DNA from: JAJFTV01 sp964426355
GTDB lineage: Bacteria > Chloroflexota > Anaerolineae > Anaerolineales > Anaerolineaceae
Reading direction: 5' to 3'
DNA length: 31,467 nucleotides
Assembly (NCBI GenBank): GCA_964426355.1
Contig: CAYRRA010000026.1
Coordinates: 1 to 31,467 of the forward strand
This document shows positions 8,637 through 16,568 of this stretch, piece by piece (the stretch's first letter is position 1; each line of letters starts with the position of its first letter). The notes below the pieces were generated by a model. The model ran no database searches. It was not told where the DNA came from and worked only from the letters and a program-made list of their open reading frames with translations. The position numbers and the translations under genes are program-made.

Positions 8637-9556
8637 CACTTTTCTTTATCCATTGATCCTGGGTTGAAACGGTTTTGAGTGAGCAAAGCGACCATGTATT
8701 TGGGGTTGAACAGATGATGGGTTTTGATGCGCGGGTTGAACATCTCTTCAAGCGTGTTCCCGATTAATACCAGCGACATACTGACCCAGACAATGGCAAA
8801 TCCTGGCGGTAGGATGAACCACCATGCCCCCGAACTCATTGCCCGTTCAAAAGCGAAATTAATCATTCGTCCCCAGCTAATCATCAACGGGTCGCCCAGC
8901 CCCAGGAAAGCCAGTGTCGATTCGGAGAGGATCGCCCCGGAAATGCCCAGCACGGTCTGGGTAACGATCAGGGGAAGGGTTTGTGGAAAAATGTGTTTGA
9001 GGATAATTGAGATGTCGCTGGCGCCCAGGTTGCGGGCGCGCATGACGAACTGGCGTTCTTTGAGAGATAAGACTTGTGAGCGCACCAGCCGGGCAGTGTA
9101 CGTCCAGCCCAACATACCGATCACCAGCACAATTTTCCAAAGCCCTCTTCCCCAAAGGGCGATAATGACCATCATCAGAGGGAGATGCGGAATAACGAGG
9201 AGCACGTCTACGAAGCGCATCAAAAAGTTGCCAATTTTACCACCGAAATAACCGGCAATGAGCCCAACTGAAGCACCGATGACCACAGACATGAACGCAG
9301 CAAAAAAACCGACGGTCAACGAGATGCGAGCGCCATAGAGGAGCTGGCTAAAGACATCTTTACCTGCATCATCGGTACCCAAAATGTGTTCCGCATTGGG
9401 GGGAGCCAAGATGCCTTCAATGGTGACCTTGATGCTTGCGTAAGGATCGTAGGGTGCAATGACGGGTGCGAAAACGGCTGCGATAACAACCAGCAAGAAC
9501 ATGATGGTTCCTGCCATCCCGAAAGGGGATTTAAAAAATCTCTTGAGAGTTTTCAT
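8636..9556 (-). CDS. Peptide ABC transporter permease (OppC/DppC-type)
   Basis: This 306-residue inner-membrane subunit has the short cytoplasmic N-terminus and first TM (GTIMFLLVVIAAVFAPVIAPYDPY) typical of OppC N-terminal domains. The conserved HILGTDDAGKDVFSQLLYGARISL block and about five further TM helices follow. The EAA loop that contacts the ATPases is seen as MRARNLGASDISIILKHIFPQ. It forms the translocation pore with the OppB subunit. GGAG lies five bases before the ATG, and the gene starts 10 bp after oppB1. It is closely similar throughout to the paralogue at 25376-26311. Confidence 0.95.
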   Translation of the reverse strand: MKTLKRFFKSPFGMAGTIMFLLVVIAAVFAPVIAPYDPYASIKVTIEGILAPPNAEHILGTDDAGKDVFSQLLYGARISLTVGFFAAFMSVVIGASVGLIAGYFGGKIGNFLMRFVDVLLVIPHLPLMMVIIALWGRGLWKIVLVIGMLGWTYTARLVRSQVLSLKERQFVMRARNLGASDISIILKHIFPQTLPLIVTQTVLGISGAILSESTLAFLGLGDPLMISWGRMINFAFERAMSSGAWWFILPPGFAIVWVSMSLVLIGNTLEEMFNPRIKTHHLFNPKYMVALLTQNRFNPGSMDKEK

Positions 9557-9566
9557 CTTTTCTCCG

Positions 9567-10580
9567 TCAGTCTGCTCTCACCCTGGGGTCGATGAAGGTA
9601 TACAATAAATCGGCAAGCAGATTTGCCAGGACGACGCTGATAGCAATCAACAGAAAAACGCCTTGCAGGACCGGGTAATCCTGCATGTGAACAGCTTCAT
9701 ACATCAAACGCCCGACGCCGGGCCATGAGAAAACCGTTTCGATTTGGATCGAACCTGCGACCGTGTATGCCAGGTTCAGCGCAATGATAGTGACCATAGG
9801 TAACATGGCATTTTTGAAAGCATGATCTTTGAGAATTTGGAAGTTGTTGAACCCTTTTGCTTTTGCCGTCAGTATAAAATCGTCTGAAAGAATATCGACG
9901 ACACTGCTACGCATTACCATGAAGTATGAACCCGTCTGAACGATTGCCAGGGTAAGTGCTGGCAGGAAAAGATGTTTTCCCAGGTCGATCCAGTATACAA
10001 GACCATCCTCCGGTTTGATTTCTGCGGAAGACATTCCGCCGAATGAAAAGTGTTTTCCCGCAAAGATAATCAGCACGATTCCCAGGAAAAAAGCCGGGAT
10101 CGAGGTGCTTAAAAGCGCCGTCAGCAGAAAAGAGATGTCCAGTCGCGAGCCGCGTTTCCAGGCGCTGATCAAACCGAAAACAATGCCCAGCATAATAGAG
10201 ATGAACGTGCCCGATAAAGCCAGTAATACGGAGTTACCGGCGCGCTTCATCAGTAAATCCCTCACCTCAATGCGCCGGGTGAAGGAGACACCCAGTTCAC
10301 CATGCAAAAGATTATTTACATACGCCGCAAACTGGCTGTCAAATGCCCCCAGGATGTCACCCTGTTCAAGCCTGGCTTTGTCAAACCACACCGGTTTATC
10401 CAATCCAAATGATTCTCTCAGGCTCTGTTGGCTTTCTTTTGAGATGCGTGGGTCATTGAAGATTAATTTTATCGGATCGCTTGGCATGATCCGAAAAAGG
10501 AAAAAGTTGAAGATAATCACCCCGATGACAATCACTATCGAGAAGATGATCTTGCGTAAGATGTATCTGCCTCTTCCCAT
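9567..10580 (-). CDS. Peptide ABC transporter permease (OppB/DppB-type)
   Basis: This 337-residue permease begins with the OppB-type sequence RYILRKIIFSIVIVIGVIIF and the periplasmic FFLFRIMPSDP block. GELGVSFTRRIEV and several TM helices follow, then the EAA loop AKAKGFNNFQILKDHAFKNA, and it ends near the conserved LLADLLYTFIDPRVRA. Upstream in-frame residues to 10706 look non-coding, so the ATG at 10580 is chosen; no clear Shine-Dalgarno precedes it. It is separated from oppA1 by 159 bp containing a stable hairpin, so it is probably expressed less than the binding protein. Confidence 0.92.
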   Translation of the reverse strand: MGRGRYILRKIIFSIVIVIGVIIFNFFLFRIMPSDPIKLIFNDPRISKESQQSLRESFGLDKPVWFDKARLEQGDILGAFDSQFAAYVNNLLHGELGVSFTRRIEVRDLLMKRAGNSVLLALSGTFISIMLGIVFGLISAWKRGSRLDISFLLTALLSTSIPAFFLGIVLIIFAGKHFSFGGMSSAEIKPEDGLVYWIDLGKHLFLPALTLAIVQTGSYFMVMRSSVVDILSDDFILTAKAKGFNNFQILKDHAFKNAMLPMVTIIALNLAYTVAGSIQIETVFSWPGVGRLMYEAVHMQDYPVLQGVFLLIAISVVLANLLADLLYTFIDPRVRAD

Positions 10581-10691
10581 ACGGATTCGGCGGCAAAAAG
10601 CTCTCTCAGTTCCAGGTTTGGCTGAGCGAGCCTGGTGAGCCGCCAGTCTCCTTTCTGTCTTGGTTGTTAGTATCCCTGGCGTTGATGAACC

Positions 10692-10726
10692 GTATCCGAC
10701 CCCCACGCATGCTGGAGGTCGGATAC
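10692..10726 (-). other. Intercistronic RNA hairpin between oppA1 and oppB1
   Basis: The arms GTATCCGACC and GGTCGGATAC form a perfect 10-bp inverted repeat around a 15-nt loop; AACC/GGTT extends the stem past one bulged base. It lies 13 nt after the oppA1 stop and there is no T-run, so it looks like an mRNA-stabilising or processing element rather than a terminator. The second opp operon has a hairpin with the same loop size at the equivalent place. Confidence 0.75.
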
Positions 10727-10739
10727 AGGTTGTTGAACT

Positions 10740-12431
10740 TTATTTAACCGGTTCGCCTTGCATAAAGGCAGGTTCCCAAAGCAGGTAACCTGAGTTGGTG
10801 CCAAAGTTGGTAAAGCGATCTGAGTTGTAGGCATCTACCCGTTTGTTGTTGATCAACATGATGTAGGGTTTATCCTGGAAGATCATTTCCTGCAGTTCCC
10901 AAACCATTTCTTTACGCTCTGTTTCGTCGAGTGTCTGGCTCTGAAGCTGGTACAACTCGTCAAATTCTGCGTTGCAATAGCCGGCATAGTTCCATCCGCC
11001 GATCTGGTTGCAGGTGAAGGTACCCAACGGCATATTGGGTTCTGGAGTCCAGTTGAAGCTGAGCAAGATCAGGTCATAATCAAATGCACCCAGTGCAGCA
11101 AACATTCCGTCCCAGTCCAGTGCTGAGGTGATAGGCTCGATCCCAATTCCTCTCAAGCCTTCTTCAATCACTTCTCCAATGCGTACACGTGTAGTTTCGG
11201 GGAGGGTAGCCAGGCGGTACCGCATGGGGTTGCCCTCCAGGTCTTCGCGCACACCATCGTTGTCGCTGTCAACATACCCGGCTTCTTCAAGCAGGTTGTT
11301 GGCTGCTTCCAAATTGAAAGCGATGGTGAGATCGCTGTTTGCCCATTCGCCCATGGTGGGGGGTAAAACGGCGTGTAGTGGATCTGCGTAGCCGAGATAG
11401 GCAACGTCACAGATTTTTTGCTTGTCAATTGCCATTTCAATCGCTTCGCGCACAACGGGATCATTGAGGCTTTCAGGTTGTGTGCCCTCTGCATAGGAAT
11501 TGACATACAGGTTTCCGACCAGGGTGGTGTCGAGGATAGCCGTTTCGATATTTTCTTGTTGTAGCAGCCTGGGGACTGCCGTGAAGGGCAGTTCGGTGAT
11601 CATGTCGATTTCACCAGCAAGTAATGCAGCGATCATGGCATCGGTGGAGGTGTAAGTGGTGATGATGATCCGGTCGATGTTCGGTTTGCCCCAGATCGGA
11701 TTCTCAAAGGCTTCATAAATTTCATATTCGCCATCGACAAATTCAACCAGCCGATATGGACCGTTCCCAATGGCAGCTGTCGGGTCCTCAAATGCGTACA
11801 TCTCCTCCGGGGTCATTTCTCCCCAGACACTGCGGGGCAGAATCCAGGTAATCAGCGTATAGCGTAAAGTCCCTTCCGACATGGGAGCTTTTGAGGTCAG
11901 TTCCAAGGTGTAGTCATCGATCGCTTTTAGTTCAGCGATATTTTCCAGGTTAGCTTCATAAAGAACTCCGAGTTGGTTGTCTTTGACCAGGTTAATCCAC
12001 CAGGCAATATCCTCAGCGAGGAAAGGTGTACCGTCGTGGAAGGTAATCCCTTCTTTGATTCTTATCGTCCAGACCATCCCATCCTCAGATACTTCCCAGC
12101 TTTCAGCAGCCAGCGGTGAAATATCATAACCGGTTGATTTGAATAAGCCATCATACAGGATCAACCTTTGTTCCCAACCCGACCAGGTAGAAAGTGGATT
12201 GTGTGTTCCCAGTCCCCCTGCAGCACCGATGCGAATAGTAACAAGTTCGTCAGCGCCGGTATCTTCCGGGGCAGTCTCTTCGTTATTTGTCTGTTCTTCC
12301 TCTAGAGTAGTTCCTTCTTCTGCTTGTGCGGGTTCTTCAGTGGACGTGTTGGTAGGGGAGCACGCAGCAAGAAGAAATGTGAGAATGAGAATGGATGCGA
12401 TCAGGGCGAACCATTTTTTGTTTTGGGACAT
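10740..12431 (-). CDS. Peptide ABC transporter substrate-binding lipoprotein (SBP_bac_5)
   Basis: This 563-residue secreted lipoprotein has a signal segment KKWFALIASILILTFLLAAC with lipobox Cys24. A Glu/Thr-rich linker follows (to about residue 62), then a family-5 solute-binding domain. Recognisable blocks are AESWEVSEDGMVWTIRIKEG, HDGTPFLAEDI, SLNDPVVREAIEMAID and the C-terminal FTCNQIGGWNYAGYCNAEFDELY with two cysteines. A DSDNDGVRED segment near residue 397 resembles a Ca2+-binding DxDxDG loop. It captures the substrate for the OppBCDF1 complex; peptides are the family default, but the specific ligand cannot be read. The ATG at 12431 has AAGGAG five bases upstream. The longer frame to 12548 is rejected since it would bury the signal peptide. 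Confidence 0.95.
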   Translation of the reverse strand: MSQNKKWFALIASILILTFLLAACSPTNTSTEEPAQAEEGTTLEEEQTNNEETAPEDTGADELVTIRIGAAGGLGTHNPLSTWSGWEQRLILYDGLFKSTGYDISPLAAESWEVSEDGMVWTIRIKEGITFHDGTPFLAEDIAWWINLVKDNQLGVLYEANLENIAELKAIDDYTLELTSKAPMSEGTLRYTLITWILPRSVWGEMTPEEMYAFEDPTAAIGNGPYRLVEFVDGEYEIYEAFENPIWGKPNIDRIIITTYTSTDAMIAALLAGEIDMITELPFTAVPRLLQQENIETAILDTTLVGNLYVNSYAEGTQPESLNDPVVREAIEMAIDKQKICDVAYLGYADPLHAVLPPTMGEWANSDLTIAFNLEAANNLLEEAGYVDSDNDGVREDLEGNPMRYRLATLPETTRVRIGEVIEEGLRGIGIEPITSALDWDGMFAALGAFDYDLILLSFNWTPEPNMPLGTFTCNQIGGWNYAGYCNAEFDELYQLQSQTLDETERKEMVWELQEMIFQDKPYIMLINNKRVDAYNSDRFTNFGTNSGYLLWEPAFMQGEPVK

Positions 12432-12581
12432 TATTTCTCCTTTTTTATTGATATTTTCAATTAAACTTATACGGGGTCTTCGGTCATAGCAATAAGGTAT
12501 ATTTTTGCAACACCTCCTTTGAGCTGGCATTGTGTTGTGTGTCGACATTTGTTTAGAAGAGCGGTATTGTGTTGAATTTAC

Positions 12582-12608
12582 TTAATGGTATATATTTTAT
12601 ACCATTAA
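12582..12608. promoter_or_regulatory. 27-bp palindromic operator in the opp1/gntR intergenic region
   Basis: TTAATGGTATA, five bases, then TATACCATTAA: two perfect 11-base arms. The GGTAT...ATACC core fits the general look of GntR/FadR-family operators. It overlaps the -10 of the minus-strand opp1 promoter and lies within the region where a plus-strand promoter for the regulator gene would be, so it is the likely binding site of the regulator encoded at 12784. Confidence 0.8.
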
Positions 12609-12633
12609 TAAATCCAGAAACCATTTTTGTCAA
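12605..12633 (-). promoter_or_regulatory. opp1 operon promoter
   Basis: On the minus strand a perfect TTGACA (12633 to 12628), a 17-bp spacer and TATTAA (12610 to 12605) form a good sigma-A promoter. The palindromic operator covers the -10 and start point, as expected for repression. The predicted 5' leader to oppA1 is about 165 nt. It contains an AAAGGAGGTG near 12520 not followed by a sensible start and no other gene. Confidence 0.7.
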
Positions 12634-12783
12634 GGGTGATTCGGTACTTTGTTTTCGTTCTTGCTCTTTTCACGGAACGGTGTGGCAGAAAAGGTCAAAA
12701 AACGTCAGAAAATGGGTAAAATAGGACCACGGAGAAAATTAAAAAAGGGAATATCATTTGTTATTCAAAACAGGGATGAGGTA

Positions 12784-13494
12784 ATGAAATTTTCTGAAGT
12801 TTGTGATCATCAAGCCCATAGTGAAATCCTCGAACAAATTTGTGATGCTATCTTAAGGGGCGAATTGAAAAAGGGTGACTGGCTGCCACCGGAGCGCGAA
12901 ATTGCAATTCAAACCCGCCTCAGCCGTACCAGCGTGCGCGAAGCGATTAAGGTTTTGAGCGAGGCGGGAATGGTGAGAATTGTTCCGGGACGGGGTGGCG
13001 GGACGCAGATGGTCAAGGTGTCGCTGCCTGCCAGGTTGTTAGGCGCGTCGATCGGGGATGAGCGCGAGCAGTTGCTCGAATTTTACGAGGCACGTACCAT
13101 CATCGAAACATCTGCAGCCGCGCTAGCCGCGAAACGCGCCACACCGGAGCAAATCGAGGAATTGGAGCAGGTGGTTGAAGATATGGAGAAGCTGGTTGAG
13201 GAAAACCCGGAGGATTACAGCACATATCTCACCATCGATGCTCACTTCCATCGGCTGGTGGTACAGGGCTCCGGCAATCGTGTACTTTTTGATACCTATC
13301 TTCCTATCCTGCGTCAGGTAATGTTGGTGAATGAGATGATCAATGTGATGGATTTGCATCCTTATAGCTTGCCCACGATGCAGCGGTTCTTACAGGCGGT
13401 CAAAGACCATAACCCAGAAGCAGCGCGATCCGCCATTGATGCCCACGTGACCCCGCTTGCCAGCATCATCGAGCGTAATAAGCCTTTGTCGTAA
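12784..13494 (+). CDS. GntR-family transcriptional regulator, FadR/FCD type
   Basis: This 236-residue regulator has an N-terminal winged helix-turn-helix (about 10-75: EILEQICDAILRGELKKGDW, PPEREIA, SRTSVREAIKVL, GMVRIVPGRGGGT). An all-helical FCD effector domain follows from about residue 90 (EFYEARTIIETSAAALAA; DAHFHRLVVQGSGN; DHNPEAARSAIDAHV). The D..H..H residues in FCD domains commonly bind a metal and a carboxylate ligand. It is divergent from the opp1 operon across a 352-bp gap holding the 27-bp palindrome, so it probably represses opp1 and itself; the effector is unknown. The ATG at 12784 is chosen because the domain begins just after it; an in-frame extension from 12649 is AT-rich and unconvincing. 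Confidence 0.93.
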   Translation: MKFSEVCDHQAHSEILEQICDAILRGELKKGDWLPPEREIAIQTRLSRTSVREAIKVLSEAGMVRIVPGRGGGTQMVKVSLPARLLGASIGDEREQLLEFYEARTIIETSAAALAAKRATPEQIEELEQVVEDMEKLVEENPEDYSTYLTIDAHFHRLVVQGSGNRVLFDTYLPILRQVMLVNEMINVMDLHPYSLPTMQRFLQAVKDHNPEAARSAIDAHVTPLASIIERNKPLS

Positions 13495-13541
13495 AGCCAA
13501 CCGGGTGTTCATGGGATGCCGGATAAGCTTTTGTTTATTGA

Positions 13542-13565
13542 TTAGTATAAGAGTTGTTATACTAA
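13542..13565. repeat. AT-rich inverted repeat downstream of the GntR gene
   Basis: TTAGTATAA, GAGTTG, TTATACTAA: two perfect 9-base arms in the gap between convergent gntR and degV. It could be a weak terminator hairpin or an operator. The GTAT...ATAC spacing (18 bp overall) differs by 3 bp from that in the opp1 operator. The rest of the gap (13566-13723) holds only a 10-bp palindrome ACGCATGCGT at 13684-13693. Confidence 0.45.
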
Positions 13566-13723
13566 GCATAAACTGCATGGAGTGAAATTTCCGGCTTTTT
13601 TCGCCTCAAGCCACCCCCCGCCTGTCTTTTTATTTTCGATTTCGTTACGGATTATTCTGCACCCCGTCATGTCGTCCGCTGACACGCATGCGTAGGATGT
13701 CCCCCCCGGTAAATGCTCGTATG

Positions 13724-14641
13724 TCATGCAGTACTGTTTATGTCTGCGTTAGCCTTGTATATTCCCCCTGGCTCCCCGGATGGATTTAGCGCGTCCTCTG
13801 GTTCCACGTAAAAAGCGATTCCCAAAATACCCGGACCGGCGTGTGCCCCCATCACCGGCGTGAACTCGGTGATATACAGTTCCTTGCACGCAAAGTGCTT
13901 CTCCACCTGCCTTTTAAACGCCTCTGCCTCCTCAAGCGCATCCGCCTGGACGATGGCAGCATGGATTGGGCGCCCCTTTGCCTGTTTCTCCATTTCTTTC
14001 ATCATCTGTTCCCTACCTTTTTCGCGCGTGCGGGGTTTGCTGAGCGGTTTCACCTGCCCATCCAGCACGTAAACGACCGGTTTGATGTGCAGAATTCCCC
14101 CCAATAGCGAGGCAGCATCGCCGATCCTGCCGCCGCGGTGCAGGTATTCCAATGTCTCAAGCATCACATAAATCCGCCCTTGTTTGGCGATGGCGCGTGC
14201 ATGGGCAACTACCTCTTTCAGGCTCGCCCCACTGGCGGCTTTGCGCGCCGCTTCCACCACGGCGAACCCCTGCGCCATCGACACGGTGCGCGAGTCAAGC
14301 ACATAAATCGGCGGACCGTCGACCAGTTGACTGGCTTTCAGCGCGGTCATGTAGATGGCGCTCAGGTTCGCGGGCAAATGGATCGAGACAATGCCGGCAG
14401 CCTCACGCCCGGCGGCGGCATAGACGCGCACAAAATCGCCCATAGACGGGGACGAAGTGGTCGGCAGCGATTGGCTGCTGCGCATCAGTTGGTAAAAAGC
14501 ATCCGGTGTGATGTCGATCCCGTCTTTGTAGGAACTCCCATCTACATTCAGGATGAGCGGGATCATGTGGATATCCAGCTCTTTGAGCAGTGCTGGCGGG
14601 ATTGTGGCGGTTGAGTCCGTTACGATGGCAACCTTTTTCAT
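13724..14641 (-). CDS. DegV family fatty-acid-binding protein
   Basis: This 305-residue DegV (FakB-like) protein starts KKVAIVTDSTATIPPALL and contains the family blocks DGSSYKDGIDIT, LPTTSSPSMGDF and IHLPANLSAIYMTA, the YVMLETLEYLHRGGRIG motif and HIKPVVYVLDG. The C-terminal part has TPVMGAHAGPGILGIAFY. DegV proteins hold a fatty acid between two domains and, as FakB, present it to the kinase FakA for conversion to acyl phosphate. No FakA gene is seen in this window. The ATG at 14641 has GGGAGGTG six bases upstream; a GTG at 14650 is less likely. It is divergent from a PlsY-like acyl-phosphate acyltransferase. Confidence 0.95.
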   Translation of the reverse strand: MKKVAIVTDSTATIPPALLKELDIHMIPLILNVDGSSYKDGIDITPDAFYQLMRSSQSLPTTSSPSMGDFVRVYAAAGREAAGIVSIHLPANLSAIYMTALKASQLVDGPPIYVLDSRTVSMAQGFAVVEAARKAASGASLKEVVAHARAIAKQGRIYVMLETLEYLHRGGRIGDAASLLGGILHIKPVVYVLDGQVKPLSKPRTREKGREQMMKEMEKQAKGRPIHAAIVQADALEEAEAFKRQVEKHFACKELYITEFTPVMGAHAGPGILGIAFYVEPEDALNPSGEPGGIYKANADINSTA

Positions 14642-14695
14642 CTCAGGCACCTCCCAACCATGCCGATGTGTACCCCAAGGTCAATACGGTCTCAT

Positions 14696-14716
14696 CTCTA
14701 TATACATTATATAGAG
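14696..14716. promoter_or_regulatory. 21-bp palindrome on the degV promoter
   Basis: CTCTATATA, CAT, TATATAGAG: perfect 9-base arms around three bases. It contains the minus-strand TATAAT (14711 to 14706) of the degV promoter. A TTGAAA (14733 to 14728) lies upstream with a 16-bp spacer. The position over the -10 suggests a repressor site controlling degV; the regulator is not identifiable here. Confidence 0.65.
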
Positions 14717-14796
14717 TCTCTATGCGGTTTCAAACACAGTTCTGCACTGCCCCTCCCCTTCCCGTCTCCTTTCTTCTTCCTGTGTGCAAAGTGCGC

Positions 14797-14802
14797 TATA
14801 CT
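14797..14802 (+). promoter_or_regulatory. -10 element of the plsY-like gene
   Basis: TATACT lies 11 bases before the ATG at 14814 and 26 before the ATG at 14829. No convincing -35 is visible. The transcript would be nearly leaderless for the first ATG, or have a short leader with GGGAG for the second. Confidence 0.45.
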
Positions 14803-14828
14803 AAAATTGTGCAATGGATGGGAGCGGG

Positions 14829-15485
14829 ATGGTCGTTAAATCACTGCTGTTAATCGTATGCGGTTATCTTTTGGGATCGGTCCCCTCCGCCTACCTGGCA
14901 GGCAGATGGCTCAAAGGCATCGATCTGCGCCGTTTTGGAAGCGGAACGGTCAGCGGGTCGATGGTTTGGGAACACGTTGCCCATTGGGCGGTGCTGCCGG
15001 TAGGGCTTTTCGATATCTTCAAGGCGGGTTTTCCAGTCTGGCTCGGTTTACACCTGAGGTTGCCGGAAGCAGCCGCCATCCTGGCTGGTTTGGCTGCCAT
15101 GATCGGGCATAACTGGTCTCTTTATCTGGGCTTCACCGGCGGGCGCGGGTTGAGCCCTTTTTTGGGGGTGTTGCTGGTGGTCTTTCCCTGGGGCGTACCC
15201 TGGCTGCTGGTTTTTCTGGCGATTGGCTATTTGTTGGGCGATTCCGCCCCCTGGGCACTGCTCAGCTTGTTGCTGCTGCCGCTTTTCAACCGCTGGATGA
15301 ACGGACCCACCATATTGGATTTGGCAGTGGTTTGCATGCTCCTGCTCACGGTCATTAAACGCCTGGAAGCCAATCGCAGACCTCTGCCCGAAGACGGTGC
15401 GGAAAGGCGTGCCGTGCTGTTTCGCCGGCTCTTTTTTGACCGCGATATCGCTTCACATCGGGATTGGATCAATCGCCGCTCATGA
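14829..15485 (+). CDS. PlsY-like glycerol-3-phosphate acyltransferase (acyl-phosphate dependent)
   Basis: This 218-residue multipass membrane protein has the PlsY layout. Motif 1 GSVPSAYLAGR (16-26) and motif 3 GHNWSLYLGFTGGRG (93-107) are clear. Motif 2, normally GSGN.GATN, reads GSGTVSGSMV, so the Asn and the second half are lost. Canonical PlsY transfers acyl groups from acyl phosphate to glycerol-3-phosphate in the first step of phospholipid synthesis. The altered motif 2, seen directly, makes the acceptor uncertain. The C-terminus has an extra soluble tail (about 175-218). ATG 14829 is preferred because GGGAG lies four bases upstream; ATG 14814, five codons earlier, fits a leaderless start. 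The 3' end overlaps the convergent hydrolase by 17 bp. Confidence 0.82.
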   Translation: MVVKSLLLIVCGYLLGSVPSAYLAGRWLKGIDLRRFGSGTVSGSMVWEHVAHWAVLPVGLFDIFKAGFPVWLGLHLRLPEAAAILAGLAAMIGHNWSLYLGFTGGRGLSPFLGVLLVVFPWGVPWLLVFLAIGYLLGDSAPWALLSLLLLPLFNRWMNGPTILDLAVVCMLLLTVIKRLEANRRPLPEDGAERRAVLFRRLFFDRDIASHRDWINRRS

Positions 15486-16401
15486 TGAGACGGTTGCTGC
15501 ATGACAGGTCATTGGTTTGGTAAAAAGCCTGGTTGAAAAAGGCGATGATGTTCTGCACCTGGGCATCCAGCACCACCGAACGTACCTCTGCATGGCTGGC
15601 GTCTTCCACCAACCAGAGGCATTTCGGCTCGCCGGCTGCATCAAAGAGCGCATTCGCCTGTTTGGTGGTGATGCGCCTGTCTGCCAGGCTGTGCACCATC
15701 AGAAGCGGTCGAGGCGCAATCTGCCCGATGACCTCTTGCGTGCGGATTTCTTCGCGCGAGAAGTTTTTGCGTGCTTCGATCAGCTTGAATGTGAACTCGA
15801 ACAGGTCTTTGGGGAAAAACCATGGGCGGTTGGTGTACCAGATATCTTCCATCGATGGGAATGGGGCGGCTGCTACCACGGCGTTGAGCGCGGGGTTGCG
15901 CGCAGCGCTCAAAATGACTGAAACCGCGCCCGCCGAATGACCGATCGCACCGATCTGTGAGATACCTTTAGTGGACAGGTATGCAACCGCAGCATCGACA
16001 TCCTTGCTTTCTTCGGCACCATAGGTAAAGCCAAAGCGGTCGCCGTCACTGTTGCCATGCCCGCGGTAGCTGAAAAGCAGCACCTGGTAGCCGGCTTCAT
16101 GCAGCGGCTTTACCAATGAAAGACCGGATCGTTGGTCGCGCGCGGTGGCGGGAGCATACAGAATAGCGGGCGCGTTGGGGTCTTGGGATGGGAAAAACCA
16201 GCCGCGCAGGGTCAGGTCATCGCTTGTGGGGAACGAAACTTCCTCATACGGAATGCCCAATTCGCGCAACCGGTTTGTGTCTTTTTTGGGAAAAATCGGC
16301 GCCATGGTGGCAAACAACTCCCCCACTGCCGGGCTACCCACCATTAACAATGAAAAACCAACCAAAATACCGGTAATTATTTTTATTTCATCAAAAAGCA
16401 T
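15469..16401 (-). CDS. Alpha/beta hydrolase with N-terminal membrane anchor
   Basis: This 310-residue protein begins with a hydrophobic segment (about 8-30), probably an anchor. A serine hydrolase domain starts around residue 50 (PYEEVSFPTSDDLTLRGWFFP). A complete triad can be placed: S156 in GHSAGA, D241 in HSLADRRI and H270 in DASHAE. SYRGHGNSDGDRFGFTYG is the usual loop before the nucleophile strand. The substrate is not predictable. The gene has its own promoter, and no Shine-Dalgarno is obvious before the ATG at 16401. Confidence 0.88.
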   Translation of the reverse strand: MLFDEIKIITGILVGFSLLMVGSPAVGELFATMAPIFPKKDTNRLRELGIPYEEVSFPTSDDLTLRGWFFPSQDPNAPAILYAPATARDQRSGLSLVKPLHEAGYQVLLFSYRGHGNSDGDRFGFTYGAEESKDVDAAVAYLSTKGISQIGAIGHSAGAVSVILSAARNPALNAVVAAAPFPSMEDIWYTNRPWFFPKDLFEFTFKLIEARKNFSREEIRTQEVIGQIAPRPLLMVHSLADRRITTKQANALFDAAGEPKCLWLVEDASHAEVRSVVLDAQVQNIIAFFNQAFYQTNDLSCSNRLIMSGD

Positions 16402-16419
16402 AAGAACAAACCGGGCGCG

Positions 16420-16448
16420 AGTCTATCAGCATTTACCTGCCCGGTCAA
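16420..16448 (-). promoter_or_regulatory. Promoter of the alpha/beta hydrolase gene
   Basis: On the minus strand TTGACC (16448 to 16443), a 17-bp spacer and TAGACT (16425 to 16420) precede the ATG at 16401, predicting a leader of about 12 nt. Confidence 0.5.
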
Positions 16449-16568
16449 TGCCAAAAAGAGGATATTAACCCGGATTTAACAAAGAAGAGGATCGTATGTT
16501 ATTTTTAGGGCGGTGTGAATAAGGCGTAGTGTCTGATGATCGCTCTGCACTCAACAACATGGCTCGCT

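Noticed and set aside
12432..12548. In-frame 39-residue extension of oppA1
   Set aside because: It would place a long basic, Cys-rich segment before the lipoprotein signal; the ATG at 12431 has a strong ribosome site.
12649..12783. In-frame 45-residue extension of the first GntR regulator
   Set aside because: It is AT-rich and Lys-rich with no family similarity; the HTH domain begins just after ATG 12784.
13684..13693. Palindrome ACGCATGCGT in the gntR-degV gap
   Set aside because: A short self-complementary 10-mer between convergent genes with no promoter context; could easily be chance.
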